DNA of 64,000 nucleotides from Nitrospirillum amazonense (lineage in GTDB: Bacteria; Pseudomonadota; Alphaproteobacteria; Azospirillales; Azospirillaceae), in the NCBI RefSeq assembly GCF_007828045.1, contig NZ_VITN01000025.1, forward strand, positions 1 through 64,000. The letters are read 5' to 3'. How positions within the stretch are numbered: position 1 is the first letter of the stretch; the number at the start of each line of letters is the position of its first letter. The notes below the pieces were generated by a model. The model searched no databases, was not told the DNA's origin, and saw only the letters and a program-made list of their open reading frames with translations. Shown one piece after another: positions 19,827 through 28,415 of the stretch. Position numbers and translations under genes: made by a program.

Positions 19827-20030
19827 GTGCAAGTGCTGGTTCGTGACAACAACGTCGATCAGGCCCTCCGCGCTCTCAAGAAGAAGATGCAGCGCGAAGG
19901 CATTTTCCGCGAGATGAAGCTGCGTCGCAACTACGAGAAGCCCTCGGAGAAGCGCGCCCGTGAGAAGGCCGAGGCCATTCGCCGCGCCCGCAAGCTGCTG
20001 CGCAAGCGTCTGGAGCGCGAGGGCTACTAA
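19827..20030 (+). CDS. rpsU: 30S ribosomal protein bS21
   Basis: Small, very basic 67-residue protein of the 30S platform that helps recruit mRNA. The sequence [20 protein letters not shown] with a Lys/Arg-rich helical tail is typical of alphaproteobacterial S21. The start is GTG at 19827, the first codon that gives the conserved N-terminus; GGAG is 12 bp upstream. It is monocistronic with its own terminator. Many alphaproteobacteria carry more than one S21 copy; only one is in this window. Confidence 0.95.
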   Translation: MQVLVRDNNVDQALRALKKKMQREGIFREMKLRRNYEKPSEKRAREKAEAIRRARKLLRKRLEREGY

Positions 20031-20061
20031 GCCTCTCACGCGCTGTCAGACGCACGGACGG

Positions 20062-20092
20062 AGCCGCCCCTGAAGCTCAGTGGGCGGCTTTT
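20062..20092 (+). terminator. Terminator after rpsU
   Basis: AGCCGCCC (20062-20069) pairs with GGGCGGCT (20082-20089), followed by TTT. Confidence 0.75.
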
Positions 20093-20135
20093 GTCATGCC
20101 TGCGATTTGCGTGAAATGCCAAGGCACGCCGCCGG

Positions 20136-20474
20136 TCATATCCGGCGCCTTGGTTCCGTCCGGGTCACGAATTCCGGTGGCTTGTTCGCCACCCAGCGGA
20201 TGAAGGCGGCGATGGCGGGATGGGCGCGCAAGGCGTCCACCGTGGCGTAGGGCCCGGCCAGTTCCCGCTCCGTCAATTCAGCATGGACTTTGCGGTGGCA
20301 GACCCGGTGCAGCGGCACCGTCACCCGTCCGCCTTCGCTGCGCGGCACCAGGTGATGCTGTTCCACCGAGGGACCGGGCACCAGGGGCCGGCCGCACAGG
20401 GCGCAGGGGCCCGATGGCACGTCAAGGGCCGCCCCTTCCGGCGCCCCACCGATTCTCATGGATTTCCGGCCCAT
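20136..20474 (-). CDS. Small HNH-type nuclease-like protein
   Basis: 112 residues with CALCGRPL, then VEQHHLVPRSEGGR and LHRVCHRKVHAELTERELA. This is the HNH/treble-clef pattern: a first zinc Cys pair, the HH catalytic region, a C..CH second pair and the terminal H. Length and C-terminal extension match stand-alone HNH proteins common in alphaproteobacteria, whose role is not established. A start six codons further in (MRIGG) is also possible. Nothing around it suggests a restriction system. Confidence 0.7.
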   Translation of the reverse strand: MGRKSMRIGGAPEGAALDVPSGPCALCGRPLVPGPSVEQHHLVPRSEGGRVTVPLHRVCHRKVHAELTERELAGPYATVDALRAHPAIAAFIRWVANKPPEFVTRTEPRRRI

Positions 20475-20522
20475 GTCCCCTTCCCGGTCCTGATGCGTCA
20501 GGGCCGGGGGAGTATAGCGCCC

Positions 20523-20723
20523 TTAATGGCGGCGCGCGCCGTCCTCACCGAACACCACGACCGGATAGCCGTTGTAGTTCTCCGGCGCGCCGTGGTCCGG
20601 CGCCGTGACGCGCAGATAGATCAGGCCCTCGCCAATACCCACGCCCACCACGGGGCGGCCGGCTTCCGTCAGTTCCTTGAACAGGGCGCGCCCGGCCGCG
20701 GCCAGCGCATGGGAATCGGTCAT
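20523..20723 (-). CDS. Conserved-looking small hypothetical protein
   Basis: 66 residues from the ATG at 20723, with GAGAGAG a good Shine-Dalgarno 7 bp upstream. The sequence has a glycine-rich middle (VGVGIGEGLIYLRV) and ends GYPVVVFGEDGARRH. It has alternating hydrophobic strands and no membrane segment. I do not recognise it. Upstream in-frame starts (to 20759) lack a ribosome site. It sits 48 bp upstream of the HNH gene on the same strand, so co-transcription is possible. Confidence 0.5.
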   Translation of the reverse strand: MTDSHALAAAGRALFKELTEAGRPVVGVGIGEGLIYLRVTAPDHGAPENYNGYPVVVFGEDGARRH

Positions 20724-21245
20724 CACGAACTCTCTCGTCCACATGGGCGTCACCCGCATCCTGTAAGGCCGTTGCTGTCTGATGACGGTTCAACGCCCGA
20801 CGGGGGAACACCGGGCGCAGTTTAACGGCGCGATTTGGACCAAACCACCCCAATGTCCCGCATAGGCCTTTTTCGCCCCTGGCCTCGCACCGCATCCTCG
20901 CCCACCCTATCTCCTCCCGAGGCACCCATTTCGACGGGGGCCGTCCCGGCGCACCGCATGGCTGGCCCTTATGGTAACCGGTGGACAATTCGACTTGTGC
21001 CTGTACACCCTGGCAATGAGGAGGGGGATGAACGGATGGCATTAATCACTTTTGCTGCGAAGCCTTGCGCATATCGTGACGGTTCCATGCGCATGACCCT
21101 CCGCTTCTTCACAAAGATTACCGGATAGGTCATGGTGGCCCAGCGTCATCACCCTTCCGCGATAAAGACCTTCTCGCGGCCAAATTGAATCAAGCTGGCC
21201 CAAACCCAGCATCATGGGGTCCAGCGATCATGGGGAGCGTAACCA
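20724..21245. other. 522-bp gene-free region upstream of pntAA
   Basis: The only open frames are short and without family resemblance. It must contain the transhydrogenase operon promoter, but no convincing -35/-10 pair was found. A small hairpin CCGCG/CGCGG lies near 21157-21179. Confidence 0.4.
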
Positions 21246-22475
21246 ATGAAAATCGGCGTACTTAAAGAACGTCGACCGGGGGAGCTGCGCGTCGCCGCCT
21301 CGCCCGAGACGGTACGGAAATTCGTCGGGCTCGGATTCGACGTCACCATCGAGACGGGTGCCGGCGTCGGCGCCGCCATCACCGATGACGCGTTCGCCGC
21401 CGCCGGCGCCACCATCGCGGCCGACGCCGCCGCCACCCTGGCCGACGCCGACGTGGTGCTGAAGGTGCAGCGGCCGGAACCGGAAGAGCTGGCGCTGATC
21501 AAGCGCGGCGCCAAGCTGGCCGCCATCCTCAGCCCCTATGGCGACGCGGACCGGGTGAAGAGCTACGCCGACGCCGGCGTCGATGCCTTCGCCATGGAGT
21601 TCATTCCCCGCATCACCCGCGCGCAAAGCATGGACGTGCTGTCCAGCCAGGCCAACCTGGCCGGATACCGCGCCGTGCTGGACGCGGCGTACGAGTTCGG
21701 CCGCGCCTTCCCCATGATGATGACGGCCGCCGGCACCGTGCCGCCGGCCCGAGCCTTCATCATGGGCGTGGGCGTGGCGGGCCTGCAGGCCATCGCCACC
21801 GCCCGCCGCCTGGGCGCCATCGTCTCGGCCACCGACGTACGCCCGGCCACCAAGGAACAGGTGCAGTCGCTGGGCGCCACCTTCGTCGCGGTGGAGGATG
21901 AGGAGTTCCAGCAGGCGCAGACCGCCGGCGGCTACGCCAAGGAGATGAGCGCCGACTACCGGGCCAAGCAGGCGGCCCTGGTGGCCGAAACCATCAAGAA
22001 GCAGGACATTGTCATCACCACGGCGCTGATCCCCGGCCGCAAGGCCCCGGTGCTGGTGACCGACGCCATGCTGCGGACCATGAAGACCGGCGCCGTGGTC
22101 GTGGACCTGGCGGTGGAACAGGGCGGCAATGTCGAAGGCAGCGAGCCCGGAAAGATCGTCGAGAAGTACGGCGTGAAGATCGTGGGCCACACCAACGTGC
22201 CCAGCCGCATCGCCGTGGACAGCAGCGCGCTCTACGCCAAGAACCTGCTGAACTTCCTCACCCCCCTGGTGGACAAGGAAACCAAGGCGCTGAAGATCGA
22301 CTGGAACGACGACATCATCAAGGGCACGGCCCTGACGCGCGACGGCGCCGTCGTCCACCCGACCTTCGCCCCGGCCGCCGCGCCGCCGCCACCGCCACAG
22401 CCCGTGGCGGCCACGCCCGAGCCCGCCCCCACCCCGGCCGCCGAACCGGCCGCCGCGCCTGAGAAAGCGGAGTAA
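21246..22475 (+). CDS. pntAA: NAD(P) transhydrogenase subunit alpha part 1 (domain I)
   Basis: Soluble NAD(H)-binding subunit of the proton-pumping transhydrogenase, which reduces NADP+ with NADH at the cost of the proton gradient. 409 residues: an alanine-dehydrogenase-like N-terminal fold ([17 protein letters not shown]), the Rossmann motif [18 protein letters not shown] (about 175) and the mobile-loop region. The last 40 residues are a Pro/Ala-rich linker, where two-subunit enzymes would continue into the membrane domain. First gene of pntAA-pntAB-pntB. The three-subunit split is as in Rhodospirillum rubrum. Confidence 0.94.
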   Translation: MKIGVLKERRPGELRVAASPETVRKFVGLGFDVTIETGAGVGAAITDDAFAAAGATIAADAAATLADADVVLKVQRPEPEELALIKRGAKLAAILSPYGDADRVKSYADAGVDAFAMEFIPRITRAQSMDVLSSQANLAGYRAVLDAAYEFGRAFPMMMTAAGTVPPARAFIMGVGVAGLQAIATARRLGAIVSATDVRPATKEQVQSLGATFVAVEDEEFQQAQTAGGYAKEMSADYRAKQAALVAETIKKQDIVITTALIPGRKAPVLVTDAMLRTMKTGAVVVDLAVEQGGNVEGSEPGKIVEKYGVKIVGHTNVPSRIAVDSSALYAKNLLNFLTPLVDKETKALKIDWNDDIIKGTALTRDGAVVHPTFAPAAAPPPPPQPVAATPEPAPTPAAEPAAAPEKAE

Positions 22476-22480
22476 GCCCC

Positions 22481-22909
22481 ATGGACGCGCAAAACTACGC
22501 CAAGAACGCGGCCGACCTCGCCACGAACGCGCAGAAGCTGGCCGAGCAGGCCGCCAACGTGGCCAACCAGGCGACGCAGATCGCCACCGACCAGGCCCAG
22601 CAGGGCATGCCCTTCATCGTCACCGGCCTGACGGTCTTCGTCCTGGCGGTGTTCGTCGGCTACTACGTCGTCTGGCGGGTGACGCCGGCCCTGCACAGCC
22701 CGCTGATGAGCGTCACCAACGCGGTGTCGTCGGTCATCATCGTCGGGGCCCTGATCGCCACCGGCGCCCACCACTTCGGCTTCTCCATGGTGATGGGCTT
22801 CCTGGCCGTCATCCTGGCGTCGGTGAACATCTTCGGGGGCTTCATGGTCACCCAGCGCATGCTGGCCATGTACAAGAAAAAGGCCCCTGCCCAGGGCGCC
22901 AAGAAGTAA
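22481..22909 (+). CDS. pntAB: NAD(P) transhydrogenase subunit alpha part 2 (membrane)
   Basis: 142-residue membrane subunit contributing the first helices of domain II, the proton channel. An amphipathic Ala/Gln-rich N-terminus (about 1-35) precedes hydrophobic segments at about 43-62, 76-95 and 100-120, then a Lys-rich tail. Starts 5 bp after pntAA and ends 15 bp before pntB, with GGGG-type ribosome sites. The N-terminal extension is longer than in the E. coli equivalent region and is typical of the alphaproteobacterial subunit. Confidence 0.92.
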   Translation: MDAQNYAKNAADLATNAQKLAEQAANVANQATQIATDQAQQGMPFIVTGLTVFVLAVFVGYYVVWRVTPALHSPLMSVTNAVSSVIIVGALIATGAHHFGFSMVMGFLAVILASVNIFGGFMVTQRMLAMYKKKAPAQGAKK

Positions 22910-22924
22910 GGGGGCCGGACCATC

Positions 22925-24334
22925 ATGCTGATCGCGACTTCGCTCGCCTATCTCGCGGCCGCCGTGTGCTTCATCATGGCGCTGCGCGGGCTGTCCAGCC
23001 CGGAAACGGCCCGCACCGGCAACGCCTACGGCATCGCCGGCATGGCCATCGCCATCATCACCAGCCTGTTCGTGCTGCCGCAGTTCTCCTTCCTGGCGGC
23101 GGTGCTGATCATCGTCGGCATCGCCATCGGCGGTGCGGCGGGCGCCCACATCGCCCGCACCATCAAGATGACCTCGCTGCCCCAGCTGGTGGCGGCCTTC
23201 CACAGCCTGGTGGGCCTGGCCGCCGTGTTCATCGCGGCGGCCGCCTTCTACGCGCCGGAGGAATACCGCATCGGCACCGATGGCGACATCCATGTCGGCT
23301 CCCTCATCGAAATGAGCCTGGGCATCGCCATCGGCGCCATCACCTTCACCGGCTCCCTGGTCGCCTTCCTGAAACTGGACGGCCGCATGAGCGGCAAGCC
23401 CCTGGTCTTCCCCATGCAGCACCCGCTGAACGCCGCCTTGGCCGCCAGCCTGGTGCTGCTGATCCTGCTGCTGTGCACGACGCAGAGCGCCTTCTTCTTC
23501 TGGCTGATCATCCTGGTGTCGCTGGGCCTGGGCTTCCTGCTGATCCTGCCCATCGGCGGCGCCGACATGCCGGTGGTCGTGTCCATGCTGAACAGCTATT
23601 CCGGCTGGGCGGCCTGCGGCATCGGCTTCACCCTGCAGAACCCGCTGCTGATCATCACCGGCGCGCTGGTCGGCTCCTCCGGCGCCATCCTCAGCTACAT
23701 CATGTGCAAGGGGATGAACCGGTCCATCTTCAACGTCATCCTGGGCGGCTTCGGCGGTGACGCCGCCGCCGGCGCCGCGGCGGGCCCGGCGGGCGACCGC
23801 AGCTTCAAGTCCGGCTCCGCCGACGACGCCGCCTTCATCATGAAGAACGCGTCCAGCGTCATCGTCGTGCCCGGCTACGGCATGGCGGTGGCCCAGGCCC
23901 AGCACGCCGTGCGCGAAATGGCGGACATCCTGAAGAAGGAAGGCGTGGACGTGAAGTACGCCATCCACCCGGTGGCGGGCCGCATGCCCGGGCACATGAA
24001 CGTGCTGCTGGCCGAGGCCAACGTGCCCTATGACGAGGTGTTCGAACTGGACGAGATCAACCGCGATTTCGGCCAGGCGGACGTCGCCTACGTCATCGGC
24101 GCCAACGACGTCACCAACCCCGCCGCCAAGACCGACCCCAGCAGCCCCATCTACGGCATGCCCATCCTGGACGTGGAGAAGGCCAAGACGGTGCTGTTCA
24201 TCAAGCGGTCCATGGGCGCGGGCTATGCCGGCGTGGAGAACGAACTGTTCTTCCGCCCCAACACCATGATGCTGTTCGGCGACGCCAAGAAGGTCACCGA
24301 GGAGATCGTGAAGGCCATGTCCGGAGGACATTGA
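22925..24334 (+). CDS. pntB: NAD(P) transhydrogenase subunit beta
   Basis: 469 residues. The first 260 or so form eight to nine membrane helices of domain II; the last 180 are the NADP(H)-binding domain III with VPGYGMAVAQAQHAVREM (GxGxxA/V variant), HPVAGRMPGHMNVLLAEA and the GANDVTNPAA loop. Terminal residues KAMSGGH are normal. Third gene of the operon. A 14-bp direct repeat spans the stop codon (24321-24334 and 24345-24358). Confidence 0.95.
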   Translation: MLIATSLAYLAAAVCFIMALRGLSSPETARTGNAYGIAGMAIAIITSLFVLPQFSFLAAVLIIVGIAIGGAAGAHIARTIKMTSLPQLVAAFHSLVGLAAVFIAAAAFYAPEEYRIGTDGDIHVGSLIEMSLGIAIGAITFTGSLVAFLKLDGRMSGKPLVFPMQHPLNAALAASLVLLILLLCTTQSAFFFWLIILVSLGLGFLLILPIGGADMPVVVSMLNSYSGWAACGIGFTLQNPLLIITGALVGSSGAILSYIMCKGMNRSIFNVILGGFGGDAAAGAAAGPAGDRSFKSGSADDAAFIMKNASSVIVVPGYGMAVAQAQHAVREMADILKKEGVDVKYAIHPVAGRMPGHMNVLLAEANVPYDEVFELDEINRDFGQADVAYVIGANDVTNPAAKTDPSSPIYGMPILDVEKAKTVLFIKRSMGAGYAGVENELFFRPNTMMLFGDAKKVTEEIVKAMSGGH

Positions 24335-24358
24335 GAAATATCCACCGGAGGACATTGA
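24321..24358. repeat. 14-bp direct repeat over the pntB stop codon
   Basis: CCGGAGGACATTGA occurs at 24321-24334, where TGA is the pntB stop, and again at 24345-24358. It looks like a small local duplication that leaves the protein unchanged. Confidence 0.8.
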
Positions 24359-24383
24359 TCCCTTCCGGTCCGGCACGAATGAC

Positions 24384-24416
24384 AAGGCCCGGCGGAGCGA
24401 TCCGCCGGGCCTTTTC
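24384..24416 (+). terminator. Terminator of the pnt operon
   Basis: AAGGCCCGGCGGA (24384-24396), loop GCGA, TCCGCCGGGCCTT (24401-24413), then TT. Confidence 0.85.
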
Positions 24417-24444
24417 CTTGACCGCTATCGTCGCATGGCCACCG

Positions 24445-24900
24445 TCAATGCGCACCGCCCTCCGGCCAAAACGCCTCGTCCATGATGTCCCCGAAGGCCC
24501 ACGGACAAGAGCTGGGGAAGATGTTTTCCGGCAGGTTGGTTTCCGCGGAGGCGGCGATGATGGCGCGCTCGTACGCGGCCGCCACGGCATCCGCGAGCTG
24601 GGCCTTCAGGCTCGGGTTGTCGGCCAGATGGTCACGCACCTCGAGACGTTGCGTGCGGATGGTGGCTTCCCAGGACCGGCCCCGACGCTCCGGCTGATAT
24701 CCCCACTTGAGCAGGTGCGAAAGCAGGACGGCAAGACGGCTTATCAGCTCCCGCTTTTCAGTTTTGCCCATACTCTCGATTTCCTCGGCAATATGCGCGA
24801 TATCGGCCGCCGCCAACTTGCCGGCACGAAGCAAGGCCGCCTGCTCATTGGCCCAGGCGTAGAAGTCTCGTTCATAAAGCGACGGAGTGTAACCCGACAT
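24445..24900 (-). CDS. DUF29 family protein
   Basis: 151 residues from the ATG at 24900, which has GGAGG five bases upstream; the longer frame is rejected on that basis. The sequence YERDFYAWANEQAALLRAGKL then DIAHIAEEIESMGKTEKRELISRL and LLKWGYQPERRGRSWEATI is the DUF29 signature. It is a small helical family abundant in cyanobacteria and some alphaproteobacteria with no established function, sometimes expanded and mobile. It is convergent with pntB. It forms no obvious toxin-antitoxin pair here. Confidence 0.85.
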   Translation of the reverse strand: MSGYTPSLYERDFYAWANEQAALLRAGKLAAADIAHIAEEIESMGKTEKRELISRLAVLLSHLLKWGYQPERRGRSWEATIRTQRLEVRDHLADNPSLKAQLADAVAAAYERAIIAASAETNLPENIFPSSCPWAFGDIMDEAFWPEGGAH

Positions 24901-24978
24901 AATGACCTCCAGGCTCACCACACGCCTTACAATAGTCACTCGACCCGTGTTCCGCCATAGCCCCGCCCCGGTGCGTGT

Positions 24979-26007
24979 CTACCCCACCACCCCGCTCTCC
25001 AGCACCGTCAGGGTGCGGGCCGTGGCGTCGAGGTGGACCTGGACGCCCAGCGGCAGGGTCAGGGTCTCATCGGTGTGGCCCAGGGCCAATCCGGAGAAGA
25101 CCGGGATGCCCAGGTCACCCAGCACCAGGTCGAACACCTCGTTCAGGCCGTAGGGCGAGGCGTCGGAGGGCTTGTCGCAACCGGCGCAGGCGCCGACGAC
25201 GACGCCGGACGCGGCCTGGAGCTTTCCGGCGTGGCGCAGGGTCCACAGCATGCGGGCGATGGCGTAGGGCGCCTCATCCACGTCCTCGACCATGAGGATG
25301 GCGCCGCGCGTGTCGATCTCCCCCGGCGTGCCCATGGCCGCCATGATCATGGACAGGTTGCCGCCCACCAGCCGGCCGCCGGCCTGGCCGGGCGTGATGG
25401 TGCGCAGCGGGTAGTTGGGGCGGAGCGGATTGCCCTCCTCCGGATTGGGGAGGGCGCCCAGGGGTGCCGGCGCGCAGACGGCACGGCGCAACGCCTCCAG
25501 CGAAAAGGGCGTGAACTTGGCCAGGCCCGGCATGCGGCCATGGAAGGTGACCAAGCCCACCTTGCGCGCGATGGCCAGATGCAGCAGCGTCGGGTCGCTG
25601 AACCCTAAGAACACCTTGGGGTTACGGCGGATAAGATCGTAGTCCACGCGGTCCACGATCTCACTGATGCCATAGCCGCCGCGCGCGCAGAAGACACCGC
25701 GGATGGCGGGGTCATTGATGAAGCCGTGCAGGTCGGACAGCCGCTCCTGGACGGAAGCCTTGAAGGCCCGCGACCGGTCGAAGAGATGCGGGGACAGCAC
25801 CGGCACCAGGCCCAGGGCCTGGATGACGACCGCCACCCGGTCGGCGACGGCGGGGTCATAGACGGCGGTGCTGAGGTCCAGCACGCCCACCTTGTCGCCC
25901 GCCCGCAACATCGGGGGCTTGACCGGGGATCCACCCGCCGCCGCCGGAGCCGAAGACGCGATGACGGCGGCGGTGCCCGCCGTCGCCAGGAATGAACGCC
26001 GATCCAC
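24979..26007 (-). CDS. LD-carboxypeptidase (S66 family), Tat-exported
   Basis: 342 residues. Serine peptidase that cleaves the L-Lys/DAP-D-Ala bond of murein tetrapeptides during recycling; MccF-like members are relatives. The Ser-Glu-His triad is visible in LGFSDPTLLH, EDVDEAPYAI and GHTDETLTLPLG. The GTG at 26007 is preferred: GGGGGG lies just upstream, and the product then begins VDRRSFLATAGTAAVIA, a twin-arginine signal. LdcA of E. coli is cytoplasmic, so the Tat signal means this enzyme acts in the periplasm. The LysR gene ends 13 bp upstream on the same strand. Confidence 0.85.
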   Translation of the reverse strand: MDRRSFLATAGTAAVIASSAPAAAGGSPVKPPMLRAGDKVGVLDLSTAVYDPAVADRVAVVIQALGLVPVLSPHLFDRSRAFKASVQERLSDLHGFINDPAIRGVFCARGGYGISEIVDRVDYDLIRRNPKVFLGFSDPTLLHLAIARKVGLVTFHGRMPGLAKFTPFSLEALRRAVCAPAPLGALPNPEEGNPLRPNYPLRTITPGQAGGRLVGGNLSMIMAAMGTPGEIDTRGAILMVEDVDEAPYAIARMLWTLRHAGKLQAASGVVVGACAGCDKPSDASPYGLNEVFDLVLGDLGIPVFSGLALGHTDETLTLPLGVQVHLDATARTLTVLESGVVG

Positions 26008-26020
26008 TGCCGCCCCCCTG

Positions 26021-27019
26021 TCACAAGGACGGCAGCTTAAAGGATGCTGGCGGGTCCGCAAACCCGCCAGCCGTGGCGACAGGAGCCCCGAAAATCAACG
26101 CGTCCCAAGGCGTCGGTGAGGGAAACACCTCCGCGAGGTAGCCTAAGAACGCCTTAACATTTGGATTTCCGCGCCGGCTCTCAGGCCAAAGAGCGGTTAT
26201 GTGCGACCTGGGAACAATGAATTCACGGAGCACGGGAATCAATTCCTGTCGCCTGACATACGGCGCTGCGGCGAAAGTCGGCGAAATGCCTATTCCGCCG
26301 CCTGCCGCCACGATGGACACAACGGCATCGCTGACATCCGCAACGACTCCAGCATCCGGTAAGATATCTCGGGTGCGATCCCCCATCACAAAAGACCATC
26401 GAAAAGTTTGCCCGGAACTCTGAAAGCGGAAGTTGACGCAATCATGATGCCGGAGGTCGTCGGGATGATGCGGTATTCCGCGTCGGGCGAGGTAACCCGG
26501 CGATGCAAAGGCGCAGAGCCCGTGTGGCGCCAATTGACGACCGATCAGCCGAGAGTCGGAGAGATCACCCACTCGGATGGCGACGTCCACGCCTTCCTCA
26601 ATCAGATCGACGAATTGATCTCCCAAACGGAGATCAACAGACAGTCTTGGATAGCGGTCTCGGAAACGTGGCAGCGCGGGTCCGATCACATGGACGCCGA
26701 TCGGAAGCGGCGCAGTCACCTTCAGGATGCCGACCGGCTCCGTGCGCGCCGCCGCCGCCGCCTGTTCTATCGCTTCTGCTTCTTGCAGCAGTCTTAGGGC
26801 GCGCTCATGGAGGTCACGTCCCTCGGGTGTCAGGGTCAGAGATCGGGTTGTGCGCGTGAACAGAGAAAGCCCTAACTGCTGTTCCAATCGCTGAACGCTC
26901 TTGCTGACAGCCGATGGCGAGACGGAGAGTGCCCTTGCCGCCGCCGTATAACTGCCGAGCGAGGCGGCGCGCGCGAACGCGATCAATCCAGTCAAGCGCT
27001 CGAAATTTATTTGTGCCAT
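26021..27019 (-). CDS. LysR-type transcriptional regulator of the SDR/OYE cluster
   Basis: 332 residues from the ATG at 27019 ([20 protein letters not shown]). [32 protein letters not shown]; effector domain [22 protein letters not shown], of the CrgA/AaeR-like branch. It is divergent from the SDR gene (107 bp). Codon use and GC are visibly less biased than in the flanking core genes. Together with the next three genes it resembles a regulator plus electrophile-reduction cassette. The LD-carboxypeptidase downstream is probably unrelated. Confidence 0.88.
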   Translation of the reverse strand: MAQINFERLTGLIAFARAASLGSYTAAARALSVSPSAVSKSVQRLEQQLGLSLFTRTTRSLTLTPEGRDLHERALRLLQEAEAIEQAAAAARTEPVGILKVTAPLPIGVHVIGPALPRFRDRYPRLSVDLRLGDQFVDLIEEGVDVAIRVGDLSDSRLIGRQLAPHGLCAFASPGYLARRGIPHHPDDLRHHDCVNFRFQSSGQTFRWSFVMGDRTRDILPDAGVVADVSDAVVSIVAAGGGIGISPTFAAAPYVRRQELIPVLREFIVPRSHITALWPESRRGNPNVKAFLGYLAEVFPSPTPWDALIFGAPVATAGGFADPPASFKLPSL

Positions 27020-27126
27020 AGAGGCATAAATAAACCGAAACCGGACCCAATTATCAAGGAAACTTCGCGCGGCTACCTTCTTCATCACTGGCGCCCATGG
27101 GCGCCTCCAAGGGAGGGAGCCCAGTC

Positions 27127-27897
27127 ATGAGCGCGAATACCGAAGTCACCGCCCCCAAGCCAATCAAGGGCATCGTTTCAAGTCAGTTGGAAGGGCGCAC
27201 CGTCGTCATTTTCGGCGGTACCTCGGGGATCGGCCTTTCGTCCGCGAAACAGGCGAACGCCGCCGGGGCCAAGGTGATCGTCATCGGCTTCGACCGAGCC
27301 GGCGCAGAACGAGTTGCCCAGGAAAGCGGCTTCGCCGGTTGGCGCGCGGCCGATGTCACGAAGCCGGATACCATCACCGCAGCCCTCGCCGATATCCCGC
27401 ACGTCGACCACCTTGTCCTGCTTGCAGGCACATTCGTGGCCGGCAAGATCCTGGAGACTGATGTCGACCATCTACGCCGGGCGTTTGATGAGCGTATCTG
27501 GGCGGCTGTCCATACGATCCGCGCTCTCGGGGACCGTCTCGCCGCCGAGGGCTCGATCACCTTCATTTCAGGCGCCCTCGCCGATCGCCCGAATGCCTAT
27601 GGGACGGCGGTGCTCGCCGCCGCTTCCGCAGCGATGGAGGCTCTTGCCCGAGGGCTGGTGTTGGAACTGGCCCCACGCCGTGTCAACACCCTTTCGCCCG
27701 GCACCACCGACACGCCGCTGCTGGGCCGGACCCTTGGTGACGGCCGCGACGCTTACGTGGCGGCGCTGAAGGAGAAGCTGCCGCTGCATCGTCTCGGCAC
27801 GCCCGACGAGGTCGGGGCCGCTGTGGTCTTCCTGATGAGCAATGGCTTCATGAACGGCGAGACGCTGCACGTGGATGGCGGTTCGCGGCTCGTCTAA
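27127..27897 (+). CDS. Atypical short-chain dehydrogenase/reductase
   Basis: 256 residues; start at ATG 27127 behind GGGAGGGA. The N-terminal nucleotide motif FGGTSGIGL (about 29-37) and the C-terminal HVDGGSRLV are classical-SDR features. The catalytic YxxxK is absent: aligning the EAL helix puts Leu163 and Ser167 where Tyr and Lys should be, and the nearby Y158 is followed by GTAV. Such members form a known divergent SDR subgroup with unclear chemistry. First gene of a run with the NTF2-like and OYE genes. Confidence 0.85.
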   Translation: MSANTEVTAPKPIKGIVSSQLEGRTVVIFGGTSGIGLSSAKQANAAGAKVIVIGFDRAGAERVAQESGFAGWRAADVTKPDTITAALADIPHVDHLVLLAGTFVAGKILETDVDHLRRAFDERIWAAVHTIRALGDRLAAEGSITFISGALADRPNAYGTAVLAAASAAMEALARGLVLELAPRRVNTLSPGTTDTPLLGRTLGDGRDAYVAALKEKLPLHRLGTPDEVGAAVVFLMSNGFMNGETLHVDGGSRLV

Positions 27898-28028
27898 CGC
27901 TCTCGTCACCCGTGCTCGCGCCTCTTGGCCACGCGAACCGCGCCGCCGGCTGACGAGGAACCGCGACGCCAACCCGGGCACCCTCGTCAACATGGCCTGA
28001 CCACAACTCATCACGAAAGCAGACATTC

Positions 28029-28409
28029 ATGTCCACGCAGGAACCCAACTACGACGCCCTGCTCCGTGCCAATCTCGAGCGCGTCTTCAATGAGCGGGAC
28101 GCCGCAAAGCGGGCGGAGGCCATTGACGAGATATATGCCACCGATCCTGTGATGTACGAGCCGGACAACATCGTGCAGGGCTGCGCCGCTATTTCCGATA
28201 TTGCAGGCAATCTGCTGGATCAGTTCGGACCCACCTTCCGCTTCACCCCCACGGGCCGCGCGGTCGGCCATCACGGGCTCGCCGTGTTGCATTGGGAGGC
28301 CGGCCCCGAAGGGGCTCCGATCACCGTTACCGGCTCCGATGCCGCGCAGATCGTCGATGGACGGATTGCACGGCTCTGGGTGCTGTTGAATACCCCGGCC
28401 GGGCAGTAA
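28029..28409 (+). CDS. NTF2-like / SnoaL-type small protein
   Basis: 126 residues with the cone-shaped NTF2-like fold pattern: helix LLRANLERVFNERDAAKRAEAIDEIYA, then YEPDNIVQG, FRFTPTGRAVGHHGLAVLHWEAG and IVDGRIARLWVLLN. Members are often small isomerases, hydratases or accessory proteins beside oxidoreductases. No catalytic residues can be assigned. It lies 131 bp after the SDR gene and 6 bp before the OYE gene, so co-expression with the latter is nearly certain. Confidence 0.8.
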   Translation: MSTQEPNYDALLRANLERVFNERDAAKRAEAIDEIYATDPVMYEPDNIVQGCAAISDIAGNLLDQFGPTFRFTPTGRAVGHHGLAVLHWEAGPEGAPITVTGSDAAQIVDGRIARLWVLLNTPAGQ

Positions 28410-28415
28410 GGCATC

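Noticed and set aside
20136-20723. HNH protein plus small neighbour as a restriction or toxin-antitoxin system
   Set aside because: No methyltransferase, specificity subunit or antitoxin-like DNA-binding protein is adjacent.
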